DNA of 64,000 nt from Chitinophaga pinensis (GCA_945883825.1 CAMCYF010000010.1:1-64000), one strand, 5' to 3'; positions 9,463 through 18,214 are shown, counted from the first letter of the stretch. Notes: generated by a model from the letters alone, not told the origin. Numbers and translations are program-made.

Positions 9463-10080
9463 ATGAAAGTAAAATACAATAGAATTTCATCCCTGAGTCA
9501 AACAGGAAATCGTTTTAGTGCCGATACTGAAAAATACGATTTAACCCTAATGGATAAAATTAGTGGTTCAATTTCTTTTTTTGATAGACCTCGAGCCTCA
9601 GAACTAAAAAAAATGATTGAAGATCATTCTAAGAACAACCAACAAGATCCTTTTATTATTGTAGTTGAAGAATTTAGTCGACTTGGGAGAAATACCAGCG
9701 ATTTAATTTTAACCTTAGAGTGGATGGAAAAAATGGAAGTTAATGTGGTTGTGAGGAATCTTGGTCTTCAATCCCGACCAAATGGAACTAAAAATCCGAT
9801 TTGGGGTATTGTGTCTACGATCTTGTCCGGGATTTATACTCTTGAGTCAGAGAGCATCCGCGAACGGACCAAAATCGGAAGAATGGTTTATGTAATGAAT
9901 GGGGGTAAGTTAGGACGACCAAAAAACTCAATCGAGGACCACAAAACATTTTTAAATAAACCACAAAACAAGAAGATTGTTGATTATTTAAATAAAGGTT
10001 GGTCAATGCGAGAAATTGCCAAACAATTGGATACTTCAACAAAGACAATATTGAAAGTTAAAAAAATATCAATTCAATAA
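9463..10080 (+). CDS. small serine recombinase (resolvase/invertase family)
   Basis: 205 aa, the usual length for Tn3 resolvase/DNA invertases. The N-terminal catalytic domain starts 'MKVKYNRISSLSQTGNRF' (catalytic serine in the Y-x-R-x-S-S context), has 'VEEFSRLGRNTSD', the counterpart of the family's DRLGR(N/S) Arg motif, and the E-helix signature 'LESESIRERTKIGR'. A C-terminal helix-turn-helix ('WSMREIAKQLDTSTKTILKV') would bind the recombination site, probably the inverted repeat just upstream. It probably inverts or resolves a DNA segment nearby. It shares no operon with the convergent protease gene. Confidence 0.85.
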   Translation: MKVKYNRISSLSQTGNRFSADTEKYDLTLMDKISGSISFFDRPRASELKKMIEDHSKNNQQDPFIIVVEEFSRLGRNTSDLILTLEWMEKMEVNVVVRNLGLQSRPNGTKNPIWGIVSTILSGIYTLESESIRERTKIGRMVYVMNGGKLGRPKNSIEDHKTFLNKPQNKKIVDYLNKGWSMREIAKQLDTSTKTILKVKKISIQ

Positions 10081-10175
10081 AAAAAGTAATCTCTTAAGAC
10101 TTGATTATTTGTCAAGAAAAAGAAGTTTAGATTCGTTTTTTATTAGGCTAAACAAATAGTTAAATTGTTAAATAG

Positions 10176-11216
10176 TTAAAGAGACCGAACAGCACGCACT
10201 TTGCCAGATGGGTAGTTCTTGTCGAAGATTCTCTGAGAATTATAGTAGAAAGTATGAGTCCACGCTTTGTCTTTACCGTCCTCCGTAGAAGTCCAATAGA
10301 TGACGGAATCAAAAAATTCAAAATTTGCGTATGTCAAAACAGGCCCACTTTTACCGTATTGCTCTATATAAGAGTTACGAGAATTAAATTCACTAATATA
10401 CAAAATATCAAGTTCTTTTTTAGTTGGAAGCCTCCAACCATTTCCTAAATCAGCACAAGCCGTTACTGCGTCATACCAACTCATATATCCTTTAAAATCA
10501 AACTGTGCAACCTCAATATTTCCCATTTTAATAGGTGAGTGGATTAGATATGAATTTGGCGCCTCTTCTTTAAGTTTTTCTGAAGAAATTAATGAGGATA
10601 ATGTCGATGGTGTATTTTTTTTAAAATCTAAGAGTATCTGAAGATAGGATTTTGGTATTGCAAAGTTTAAATTTTGTCCTTCTGTTAGTTGAGAAACAGA
10701 AATTCCAATTAATTCGCCATTTGAGTTTAAAACAGGTCCACCACTACTACCTGGCGATATGGAGGCTGTCATTTGGAGTAATTTGATTCCTTCAAAATCT
10801 CTCATTCCACTAATAATTCCATCGGAAATTGTCGCAGGAAGACCTTGTGGACTTCCTATAACATAAACTTTTTGCCCTATTGATGCAGTGGTCACAGCAA
10901 ATTTTATTGCTGGTTTGTTTAGCGTTGAAACTTTTAGTAAAATTAAATCCACAGATTCATCTACTCCTACATACCCATCAATTTTATATTCAATATCTGA
11001 ATTATTTAAAATACAACTTGCATTAGTAGCTCCCTCAACAACATGATAATTTGTTGCAATAATGTTTGGAGCAACAAAAAATCCTGATCCTTGCCCATCA
11101 TTCGTTAAAATTGTAACAGTTGAGTTTACTGTATTTTTATAGATTAGAGAAGCATCTTGAGAGAAAAAATGATTTAGAGAACTTAAAACAAAACTTAAAA
11201 TTAATAGATTTTTCAT
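10176..11216 (-). CDS. secreted trypsin-like (HtrA-type) serine protease with C-terminal Lcl/DUF1566 domain
   Basis: The track start at 11222 is a TTG; the ATG at 11216 ('MKNLLILSFVLSSLNHFFSQ') gives a clean signal peptide and 346 aa. A trypsin fold with a full triad is visible: His in 'IIATNYHVVEGA', Asp in 'ESVDLILLKV', Ser in 'SPGSSGGPVLNSNGELIG'. There is no PDZ domain. Instead the C-terminal ~110 residues look like the Lcl/DUF1566 domain ('LGNGWRLPTKKELDILY', 'YWTSTEDG', 'VRAVRSL'), usually found in surface proteins that bind glycans or matrix. It should act outside the cytoplasm; the substrate is unknown. The protease-Lcl combination is an uncommon fusion. Confidence 0.8.
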   Translation of the reverse strand: MKNLLILSFVLSSLNHFFSQDASLIYKNTVNSTVTILTNDGQGSGFFVAPNIIATNYHVVEGATNASCILNNSDIEYKIDGYVGVDESVDLILLKVSTLNKPAIKFAVTTASIGQKVYVIGSPQGLPATISDGIISGMRDFEGIKLLQMTASISPGSSGGPVLNSNGELIGISVSQLTEGQNLNFAIPKSYLQILLDFKKNTPSTLSSLISSEKLKEEAPNSYLIHSPIKMGNIEVAQFDFKGYMSWYDAVTACADLGNGWRLPTKKELDILYISEFNSRNSYIEQYGKSGPVLTYANFEFFDSVIYWTSTEDGKDKAWTHTFYYNSQRIFDKNYPSGKVRAVRSL

Positions 11217-11299
11217 GTTCAAGTTTTGTTTCTTATGACAAATTAGAAGAATTATAACAAACTTAAAAATTCTATACTATTAAAGCAAATATTTCATTG

Positions 11300-11746
11300 C
11301 TAAATAAGATCATTCTGATTTAAAGATCCCTTCAAGCCTTTGTATGTTTTTAGAACTTTTTGATATGCTGACATGCCACTTGGAGAGGACAACAACTTTA
11401 AATCAATATAATTCATAGAATTTAGGTCATTGATTTGGACATTGAAAGCCCCCAATTTTTTACATCGAATCAACAACTGGCGAGTTATAGAGTTTAGATT
11501 CTGAAATATAGATAATCGAAAAAAGAAATGATATTCAATGTTTCCCATTATTGTTATTGAAGATCGGTAAAAACCTTGATCAAATGAATTATTGAACCAT
11601 ATAAAATTAGAAATACCCAATAATTTATTGCCACCCGAAGATAAAGAACGATAGAAGCCATTTTTTTTATTCTTAAACCTAATTTGAAAAGCAAGTAGGT
11701 TTATTTTAAGTGTCAAACAGATCCATCGGTCTTGTTCTTTTTTCAT
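11300..11746 (-). CDS. hypothetical protein, second gene of a two-gene unit
   Basis: The track start at 11764 is TTG; ATG 11746 ('MKKEQDRWICLTLKINLL') leaves a 14-bp gap after the upstream gene and gives 148 aa. Not recognised. Basic, with aromatic stretches ('NGFYRSLSSGGNKLLG') and no signal peptide or membrane segment. It probably works with the preceding gene, with which it shares strand and spacing. Both sit between two recombinase genes, so they are likely cargo or accessory genes of a mobile element. Confidence 0.5.
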   Translation of the reverse strand: MKKEQDRWICLTLKINLLAFQIRFKNKKNGFYRSLSSGGNKLLGISNFIWFNNSFDQGFYRSSITIMGNIEYHFFFRLSIFQNLNSITRQLLIRCKKLGAFNVQINDLNSMNYIDLKLLSSPSGMSAYQKVLKTYKGLKGSLNQNDLI

Positions 11747-11760
11747 TATTTCTAAAATGT

Positions 11761-12318
11761 TCAAAACCCCAGCAAATTATCACGGTTAAGGAACAGTTCA
11801 TCGGTGAGAAATATTCTTGGAAAAAAAAGTATCGAATCGTTTAAGACCAAATCCAATAGTTCATCATGGAATTGGTTTTTTTTTAACAAAGGATTATAAA
11901 ACTGTAGTGGAATTAAGTTGACCATTAGATCTATCTTTTCCATTTTATTAAACTTCATTGATACAAAACCATTAAAATTCCGTTCTGCATCAATCCGAAA
12001 CTTATTCCCAATGTCTTCAGCGTCTGATCTGTTTATTTTTCCAACGAATATATATCGTATGGTTAAAAGTTCTTCATCTTCGTTTTCAATCTCTATTGTA
12101 CGGACCACAAATTGAATTTCGCGGTAAAATTTTGCTGTGGGAATTTTAAAAACAATTCCTTGAAGCAAGTCAATTTTTGATTTACCCCACTCGAATAGCT
12201 CCTTAGACCCTATTTCAGTTATCAACTCTAAAACCATCGGATACATTTTTTTAGGTAGCATCGAGACTATAAAATGTGATTTTTCAATAGTTTTCTTTTT
12301 GGTTATTCTACTTTCCAT
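11761..12318 (-). CDS. hypothetical protein, first gene of a two-gene unit
   Basis: The track start at 12333 is GTG; ATG 12318 ('MESRITKKKTIEKSHFIV') is preferred, giving 185 aa. Not recognised. Mixed alpha/beta character with charged segments ('RTIEIENEDEELLTIRYIF', 'RSDAEDIGNKFRIDAERNF') and no export signal. It precedes the 148-aa gene by 14 bp. A function cannot be stated. Confidence 0.5.
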   Translation of the reverse strand: MESRITKKKTIEKSHFIVSMLPKKMYPMVLELITEIGSKELFEWGKSKIDLLQGIVFKIPTAKFYREIQFVVRTIEIENEDEELLTIRYIFVGKINRSDAEDIGNKFRIDAERNFNGFVSMKFNKMEKIDLMVNLIPLQFYNPLLKKNQFHDELLDLVLNDSILFFPRIFLTDELFLNRDNLLGF

Positions 12319-12344
12319 TCTTATAAATATCACTAAAGTTAGAT

Positions 12345-12354
12345 TGTGCCTAAC
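12345..12354 (-). repeat. 10-bp sequence inverted relative to one before the small recombinase
   Basis: TGTGCCTAAC here is the exact reverse complement of GTTAGGCACA at 9393-9402. The pair brackets the small serine recombinase, the protease and two unknown genes. It could mark element ends, but 10 bp can match by chance over 3 kb. Confidence 0.25.
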
Positions 12355-12567
12355 CTCATCATTAATTTATTGATCGAAGTTTAAGGAGGGGATCATATTT
12401 TATTGATTTTTTCGCCAAAATTTTTAAAACCAATTTTTCTGAAAAAACTATATTTAGGGGATCCTTGGGTCTTTTTTAGGAAATGACCCATATATGGTTT
12501 TGCATACGGGGGTAGGGATGGAAGGGAGCTATCCTAACCGTCAGTTGGGGGGTAGGCTTTGTTTTAC

Positions 12568-13995
12568 TTATTTATAAAAACTACTGATTAAATCAACCAT
12601 ACTATCATTTACATCATAAACTTCTTGATCTTCAAAAGTTCTTAAATATTGCTCTGTTATAGATAAAGAAGAATGCCCCAAACATTTACTAATCAAATAA
12701 ATATCTGTCTTATTTTGTCTTGATAAATAAGCGAAAGTATGTCTTGCAGAGTGAAATGAGAATTCACGAATTTCAAATATTTTTGCCACGCCTTTTAGAT
12801 CTAAATTAATGATTGCATTTAATGACCCTGCTCTATCATATATCTGCTGATAATTTAAATTATCGTCAAATTTGTTTGTGAAAATATAACCATTATTTGT
12901 TTTTGCAAATTGTTGGATTAAGAGAATCAAAAGAGAATCCCTATACTTAATAATTTTTTTAAGTTTTGATGATTCTAAGTGATTATATTTCCTTGAGCTA
13001 ATTGATTGCATAAGATTAAGTCTTATTTGTTTTCCTTTTAAATCATAATATTCAGATTCAAGTTCGTAAATCTGAATTGAAAGTGGATTGTTGAATTTTG
13101 GTTTTGATAATTTAAAATTAATAGATGGATTCATGTATAATTCAGACGGAAGGAAATACTTAAGAATATTCACAATGTTTCCATTTAATTTCACATTCAT
13201 ATCTCTATTGTTTTTAGACATCACATAACTTAAATCTCCTGACTTAATATTTCCCCACTTAAGAAATAAAACATCTTTAAATCTCATTCCCATTGTAGAA
13301 AAACTAAAAAGAAATAATTGTATTGCGAAGGTTTGTTTTTCCGAGGTGAATCTATAATTAGTTGAATCAAACATTTTATGAATTTCATTACTTGTCAATG
13401 AAACTTTAATTTTTGGTTTAAATTGAACCTTGTGATTGAAGTAAATATCATCTTTTGGTAATTGAAAGGAATTTGGCAGACCTTTAGCATAATTCAAAGT
13501 TGTTTTGATCGCTTTATGATAAGAGTGTCTTGTTGAAGGTTCAATTTTTAATTCACTGATAAAATAATTATCCAACCTTTGTCTATGAGCAATTGATAAT
13601 TCTTTTACTTGAATTTTATCAAAATTTAATGTTTTAAAATGTTTTAAGAGTGTATGGTATCTTCTAACCGCAGACATTCGTGATTGTGATTCAAAATCTT
13701 TGATTCGCATTTCAAAGAGTAATCCAAGAGTTCCATTTCCCTGAATAGAATCTTTTTTAATTAATTGTTCTCCACCAAAATATCGTGATAGAAAAGTTTC
13801 TATAAGATTATTGAAATATTCAGAATTAGGGTGACTTGTTTTTACCCTGTCTTTATATTCATTCCAATCACCCTTTTTAACTTTGATACCAACATTAATA
13901 TAGGTTGGTTTTCTGTTTTCGGTAATTCTAATTTTTATTTGATAGTGACCATCTGAAGTTGGTCTACTCCACAAAATAGGTTTTACTGATCTCAT
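12568..13995 (-). CDS. tyrosine recombinase / phage-type integrase
   Basis: 475 aa, the size of Bacteroidota ICE/transposon integrases. N-terminal arm-binding-like region ('YQIKIRITENRKPTYINVG'), a SAM-like core-binding domain at ~90-190, and the catalytic domain with Arg in 'STMGMRFKDVLFLKW' (about 238), 'FHSARHTFAYLSRQNK' (HxxR), 'CLGHSSLSITEQYLRTF' (His and nucleophile Tyr). All expected catalytic residues are present, so it is probably active. It would integrate or excise the element carrying these accessory genes. The large serine recombinase gene lies 55 bp upstream on the same strand. Confidence 0.9.
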   Translation of the reverse strand: MRSVKPILWSRPTSDGHYQIKIRITENRKPTYINVGIKVKKGDWNEYKDRVKTSHPNSEYFNNLIETFLSRYFGGEQLIKKDSIQGNGTLGLLFEMRIKDFESQSRMSAVRRYHTLLKHFKTLNFDKIQVKELSIAHRQRLDNYFISELKIEPSTRHSYHKAIKTTLNYAKGLPNSFQLPKDDIYFNHKVQFKPKIKVSLTSNEIHKMFDSTNYRFTSEKQTFAIQLFLFSFSTMGMRFKDVLFLKWGNIKSGDLSYVMSKNNRDMNVKLNGNIVNILKYFLPSELYMNPSINFKLSKPKFNNPLSIQIYELESEYYDLKGKQIRLNLMQSISSRKYNHLESSKLKKIIKYRDSLLILLIQQFAKTNNGYIFTNKFDDNLNYQQIYDRAGSLNAIINLDLKGVAKIFEIREFSFHSARHTFAYLSRQNKTDIYLISKCLGHSSLSITEQYLRTFEDQEVYDVNDSMVDLISSFYK

Positions 13996-14050
13996 ATTGT
14001 TAAAACATTTGTTAAAACAAATATAGGGTTTTTATAGTTAAATACTAATT

Positions 14051-15691
14051 TTAAAACATTGTAAATCTATGTTTTATATGATTGATGTAATAAAATTTTA
14101 TTATTTGTGGTCCAAGTGGGACCACCCAAGTGGGGATTTTGGCTAAAAAGTCGAAATCCCCATTTTTATATACCTCTACAAGTCCCGTTAAATAAGGGAT
14201 TGCGGAAAAAAGTAAATTTATTCTTGTGGTTCGATAATCGTCATTTTTTCGATTATAATAAATCCCCTCTGGAAAGACTGCATTTTGGATTCTTTGCTTA
14301 CGGCTAAAATTTGCTTTTCTCCACAATGACGGTAGTTCTATGGCTATTTTAAGGCAGTTATCTACCGCGATTTCAAGGTTCGATAACTGATTTTGACTGT
14401 TATCTAATTCTAGCTCTATTTGGTGAATTTTTACTCGAAATTTATCTCTGAATTTCACATACAAGGCTTGGTCAATTTCGTTATTTACAAATCTTTCTTC
14501 TGCATTTTCAAGTTTTTTATTGAGACTTGCTAATTCAACTTGTAAGCCTTTTTTACTTTCTTCATTAACTTCTGTTCGTTGAGATAATAAGTGAAGAAAC
14601 ATCTTTTTAAAAATTGGAGTTAATTTTTTATCAAATGTAAATTTCTTAATGAGTTCTTCAAATTTTTTATGGAGCACTTTTTGGCTTCGATTGTTAGCAC
14701 ACCCTTTTAAATTACATTTGTAATAGTAAAGCCCTTTTTTTCTAACTAAATATCCAGTTATACTATTTCCACAGCAATCACATTTTATAAATTGCTTCAT
14801 TGGTAATTCTTCTGACTCTAATTCAATTTTGTAACCACCCCCATATTTCTCTAAATTCTGATGTACTTTTAAAAAAGTGCTTTTGGTGATCATAGGAGGA
14901 TGTTTCCCTTCAATCATTTCTCCAGGCAACATTTTAGAAACAATGAATCCACAATAAAAAGGATTCATAAAAAAATGTGAAAGTCTTTTAGATTCAACAT
15001 TCCATCCTCTAGCATTTAATCTTTTAGCAATTTCAGAAATGCTTAAATCTTCATTTGCCTTCCATTCAAATGCTTTTTTTAGAAGTTTTCCATGAGTATT
15101 AATTTCCAGTGTATGTTCATCGGCAGTTTTTCCTTGATTCGTATTTGTATAGCCTGTAGGGGGCATAAATGGCCAATATCCCTGTTTTAATTTTTCAATC
15201 ATTCCCGTCATAGATTTATCTCTACGCAACTGATTATCAAATTCACTGAATAAATGATAAATCCCTTCCATAAAATTCCCTGAAGGGTCACTATGATCTA
15301 CAGATTGTGTGATTGATACAACTTTAATACCTCGTTGTTTCAATTCATGTGAAATAAATGCACCGCTTGGACCACTTCTGCTGAATCGGTCGTATGAATA
15401 CACGATTACATAACCAATTGTTTTTTTACGTTTAACATAGTGAAGCATTTTTTGAAACTCCTTACGCTCATCATCTTTAGCACTTTCATAAGTGCCACCA
15501 AAAAATTCAATGACATCAAGTCCTTTCTCTTCTGCATATTTTAGGCAGTGCTTCATTTGAGTATTCAAACTCGCATTATTATCTGCTTGTTCTTTAGTAC
15601 TTACACGTGTGTATATAACAGCCTCAGTTTTGGCAGACTGAATTAATTCAGAACCTTTAGAAAATCGCTTAAATCTTTCGTCTATCTGCAT
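14051..15691 (-). CDS. large serine recombinase
   Basis: The track start at 15700 is TTG; ATG 15691 ('MQIDERFKRFSKGSEL') is preferred, giving 546 aa. Catalytic domain: 'AVIYTRVSTKEQADNNASL' (nucleophile Ser), 'VIVYSYDRFSRSGPSGAF' (Arg motif). Then the recombinase domain ('PPTGYTNTNQGK', 'ISEIAKRLNARGW'), a zinc ribbon ('CDCCGNSITGYL ... YYYKCNLKGC') and a coiled-coil segment ('ASLNKKLENAEERFVNNEID'). This is the complete large-serine-integrase architecture used by phages and conjugative elements for directional integration. A 53-codon ORF overlaps its start. Two different integrase types side by side suggest nested or successive insertions. Confidence 0.9.
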   Translation of the reverse strand: MQIDERFKRFSKGSELIQSAKTEAVIYTRVSTKEQADNNASLNTQMKHCLKYAEEKGLDVIEFFGGTYESAKDDERKEFQKMLHYVKRKKTIGYVIVYSYDRFSRSGPSGAFISHELKQRGIKVVSITQSVDHSDPSGNFMEGIYHLFSEFDNQLRRDKSMTGMIEKLKQGYWPFMPPTGYTNTNQGKTADEHTLEINTHGKLLKKAFEWKANEDLSISEIAKRLNARGWNVESKRLSHFFMNPFYCGFIVSKMLPGEMIEGKHPPMITKSTFLKVHQNLEKYGGGYKIELESEELPMKQFIKCDCCGNSITGYLVRKKGLYYYKCNLKGCANNRSQKVLHKKFEELIKKFTFDKKLTPIFKKMFLHLLSQRTEVNEESKKGLQVELASLNKKLENAEERFVNNEIDQALYVKFRDKFRVKIHQIELELDNSQNQLSNLEIAVDNCLKIAIELPSLWRKANFSRKQRIQNAVFPEGIYYNRKNDDYRTTRINLLFSAIPYLTGLVEVYKNGDFDFLAKIPTWVVPLGPQIIKFYYINHIKHRFTMF

Positions 15692-15830
15692 ATTGCTCAA
15701 TAATTATCAAACAAAGTTCTTCAATTTGGTCTAACAGAAGTTGAGCGATTTCTTCTGAAATCTTTCCATCTGTTATTTCTTTTATGTCCTTTGTTGTTGG
15801 TTTCTCAAATTTTAATTTTTTATTATACAA
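15669..15830 (-). CDS. possible small ORF overlapping the recombinase start
   Basis: A 53-codon frame ('YNKKLKFEKPTTKDIKEI ...', ending '...QYADRRKI') too short for the track. It would use a TTG start at 15830, since no ATG is in frame. It overlaps the recombinase start by 23 bp, as in translationally coupled genes. The composition is protein-like (charged helix, 'ISEEIAQLLLDQIEEL'). No family recognised. Confidence 0.35.
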   Translation of the reverse strand: MYNKKLKFEKPTTKDIKEITDGKISEEIAQLLLDQIEELCLIIIEQYADRRKI

Positions 15831-15894
15831 TTTATTTTCCCATGTGTTTCATGACTGCTTATCAGTTCATTGATACGGGTTTTCATTCGCCCAT

Positions 15895-16833
15895 TTATTT
15901 GGTACGTTTATTTAATTTCATTTGAATTTTATTCTCAAAATGTACAATTTTACCATTTTGTGTAGTAATACTGATTTTCTGAAATCCGTTTTTTGTTATT
16001 ACATCTAAAAACCTTTGCTCTATGCTAACCTCTTGAAGATTATCAATTTCGATTAAGTATGGTTCTCCTTCTTTAAATCGAATATTAATTGAACTTACAT
16101 TTGGTTTTCTAATCGTCTCTAAAATACTTAATTCCGTTTTTGACAATAAAGGAGTCTTCTCAAAGGATGAGTGAGTGCTCCATTCATTGACTAAACTTTT
16201 GTATGCTTCTGATATACTAATACAAAAATGAGGTTTTGCAACAAATTCAGCAAATTCAACATAACTATTAACAAGCATTTCATACTTATTTGAATTTAAA
16301 AGTATAAATTCACCATCCTTATTCACTAAGCAAATTGTCGCTTCTCTAAAAATAATGGTAGCGATAACTGTAGTGATAAATAAAGTAGGTGAATTTTCCC
16401 TTAAACCTGAAATTAGTTCATCTACATTATCAGGAATATCAAATTTCGGTTGTAAGGTGGATATAATTTTCTTTAACTCTTCCTCAGTGCATATTGAAAA
16501 TATATCATCTCCAGGATCAAGCAAATTATTTTTTAATTTTTTAATAGTTGTTAAACCAATTCCAAGTGAACGCATTTGCTGAATTAGTTTAATCCATATG
16601 CTTTGAGGAATATCGTATTTCCTTCGCATTCCTGGACCTTTTACAGTAGGTAGTATTCCTTGCTTATCCCAGTAGGTAGCATCACGAGGAGAAATATTTA
16701 AATCGGCTATAGTGTAATTTGGCTTTTCCATTGATTCTGCAACTAAAGGAAATTCACTAGAATATTCAAGGTTTCTGAGTATTTCCATCTGCTCATCACT
16801 CAAGAAATTTCCTATTTTTTCTTTTTCTAACAT
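15895..16833 (-). CDS. MerR-like HTH transcriptional regulator
   Basis: The track ORF runs back to 16929 through a low-complexity stretch; ATG 16833 ('MLEKEKIGNFLSDEQMEI') is the likely start, giving 312 aa. A MerR-type winged helix occupies about residues 35-110: 'NYTIADLNISPRDATYWDKQ', 'MRRKYDIPQSIWIKLIQQMR', 'LGIGLTTIKKLKNNL'. The rest has no recognisable ligand-binding domain. It is divergent from 16901 with the latter's promoter between them, so it probably controls that small-gene unit and/or the recombinase. Confidence 0.7.
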   Translation of the reverse strand: MLEKEKIGNFLSDEQMEILRNLEYSSEFPLVAESMEKPNYTIADLNISPRDATYWDKQGILPTVKGPGMRRKYDIPQSIWIKLIQQMRSLGIGLTTIKKLKNNLLDPGDDIFSICTEEELKKIISTLQPKFDIPDNVDELISGLRENSPTLFITTVIATIIFREATICLVNKDGEFILLNSNKYEMLVNSYVEFAEFVAKPHFCISISEAYKSLVNEWSTHSSFEKTPLLSKTELSILETIRKPNVSSINIRFKEGEPYLIEIDNLQEVSIEQRFLDVITKNGFQKISITTQNGKIVHFENKIQMKLNKRTK

Positions 16834-16841
16834 ATGTTGTA

Positions 16842-16873
16842 TTTGGTTAATTAATATTTTTGTTTTACATTTG
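16842..16873 (+). promoter_or_regulatory. Bacteroidota sigma-70 type promoter
   Basis: TTTG (16842-16845), a 20-bp spacer, then TACATTTG (16866-16873), matching TTTG-N19-21-TAnnTTTG. It lies 27 bp before the ATG at 16901 and inside the divergent intergenic region with the MerR-like gene, a natural place for regulation. Confidence 0.65.
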
Positions 16874-16900
16874 CAAAGTAAAGAAAAATAATTCAATATT

Positions 16901-17329
16901 ATGTTAAAAAAGAAAATAAAAAATAACAATAGTGATTCATCTCCACTTGCAAAAAGAATTTGTAAATGTGGCTGTGAAAAAGAATTTCAACCGGGTAGGT
17001 CAGATCAATTTCATTTAAATTCAATACACTACGACTTTGCGTACAACCATGGTCCTCGTAAAGAAAAATACGCGGAAGAAAATCAAGCAATCAAGACAAT
17101 TCGTAAAAATGATAGAATCCTTGAGAAGTACTTTAAATATTGCAAAAAAATAAGAGGTGATTTGAATTTTATAACATTAAAGGCTGATGGTTTTAATGAA
17201 GAAATTTTTACACGCATTTTAACTTCTATTGAAGATGAAATTGAAATTAAGTACTTTACAATGTACAAGTATTGTTACAGAATAATTAATCAAGCAAATA
17301 ATAAATACATTAGAATCCATAAAATATGA
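16901..17329 (+). CDS. small protein with N-terminal Cys/His motif
   Basis: 142 aa. Residues ~20-50 contain 'RICKCGCEKEFQPGRSDQFH ... SIHYDFAYNHG', which resembles the short CxCGCxxxFxPxRxDQ zinc-ribbon-like motif seen in Bacteroidota accessory proteins, although the second metal pair here would involve histidines. The rest is helical and lysine-rich. The start follows a consensus promoter by 27 bp. The gene overlaps the next by ATGA. Possibly a DNA-binding accessory factor of the element; this is inferred. Confidence 0.6.
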   Translation: MLKKKIKNNNSDSSPLAKRICKCGCEKEFQPGRSDQFHLNSIHYDFAYNHGPRKEKYAEENQAIKTIRKNDRILEKYFKYCKKIRGDLNFITLKADGFNEEIFTRILTSIEDEIEIKYFTMYKYCYRIINQANNKYIRIHKI

Positions 17330-17544
17330 ATAAAATATTTAGAAATATTTCGGCATCAGAGCTTTTTGCCACAAATATTGGTGTTAGTGGTGCACCAATC
17401 CCACCAAACGGTCCAGGAGAAAAATATCCACTAATTAAATATATTGTGATTGGCGTTATGTTCCTTTCATCATGTGTAATAGCATACAAGATACATAGAA
17501 ATTTAAAACAAAAAATAACAACTATAAATAAAAATGATGAATAA
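17326..17544 (+). CDS. small single-pass membrane protein
   Basis: 72 aa with one hydrophobic segment ('YIVIGVMFLSSCVIAYKI') after a Gly/Pro-rich stretch ('GAPIPPNGPGEKYP') and a basic tail. It starts inside the preceding stop (ATGA) and its end overlaps the next small ORF. Function unknown; likely inner-membrane. Confidence 0.55.
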   Translation: MNKIFRNISASELFATNIGVSGAPIPPNGPGEKYPLIKYIVIGVMFLSSCVIAYKIHRNLKQKITTINKNDE

Positions 17545-17704
17545 AGAAATAAAAAACGAAAGTAAACAAATCAATATGAAAGATTATCGAATTTCAAATG
17601 CAGTTAAAATGGGATCTACTACTATTTTATTAATGATTTTTTCAATGCTAATTATTAAGATTTGCAAGTATATGTTAAAAGATTTAGAGGGAATGGGGTT
17701 TTAG
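17534..17704 (+). CDS. 56-aa membrane protein missed by the ORF track
   Basis: Tandem ATGs at 17534/17537 begin 'MMNKEIKNESKQINMKDYR', followed by a hydrophobic helix ('TILLMIFSMLIIKICKYML') and stop at 17702-17704. It overlaps the end of the 72-aa gene in another frame, giving a chain of three overlapping small genes. The pattern of two adjacent tiny membrane proteins suggests a pair acting together at the membrane. Confidence 0.45.
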   Translation: MMNKEIKNESKQINMKDYRISNAVKMGSTTILLMIFSMLIIKICKYMLKDLEGMGF

Positions 17705-18214
17705 AAAATGAAGCTTCAGTTAAGCTGAAAGATTTTTTAAGGTGATTCTAATTGTCCTAATTTGTGGGCAAATGATTTTCTATTATATAAAGTGTATAAG
17801 AATTGGAAGCATAGAAAGGATTTAGAAAAGTAAAATTTTAGTATTATCTCTATAAAACAGCCCTTATAAAATCTTTTAAGCTTAATTCAAGTCTAAAAAT
17901 TTGATTTTAGTTTTTTACTAAGTCATATAGACTAATACTGCTTCTATTTTCTCCACTACAGAAATTAATTATATAGCAATAGCAATGGTTGTAGATGGTA
18001 ATATATAAATATGAAACACGGATTTTGCGGGTAAACTTACTTTCCAATACAGAAAGTAATTATTTAGCAATAGCAAGGGTTGTAGAGGGTTATAGACAAA
18101 TATGATACACGGATTTTTGGGGATGTTTTTTTTTGTGGTGGAGATTATTTTATCAAAACACGAAGGGCTTGACCTTGAATGAATGAATGTAGTGCCCTAA
18201 ATTTGCTTTTATTT
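17705..18214. other. gene-free interval with a duplicated 70-bp segment
   Basis: No ORF of note. The interval holds the imperfect direct repeat listed separately and otherwise AT-rich sequence. It separates the small membrane-gene cluster from the broken T9SS gene. Confidence 0.6.
17957..18117. repeat. two ~70-bp imperfect direct repeats, 91-bp period
   Basis: 17957-18026 and 18048-18117 share TACAGAAA/G-TAATTAT, TTAGCAATAGCAA/GGGTTGTAGA and a terminal A-ACACGGATTTT. They differ at about a dozen positions and are separated by 21 bp. There is no coding frame through them. Candidate attachment or regulatory repeat next to the recombinase zone. Confidence 0.6.

Noticed and set aside
9393-12354. 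attC/integron reading of GTTAGGC and GCCTAAC
   Set aside because: They match core-site consensus but are in the wrong order and 3 kb apart, with no attC-like folded site and no IntI-type integrase insertion.
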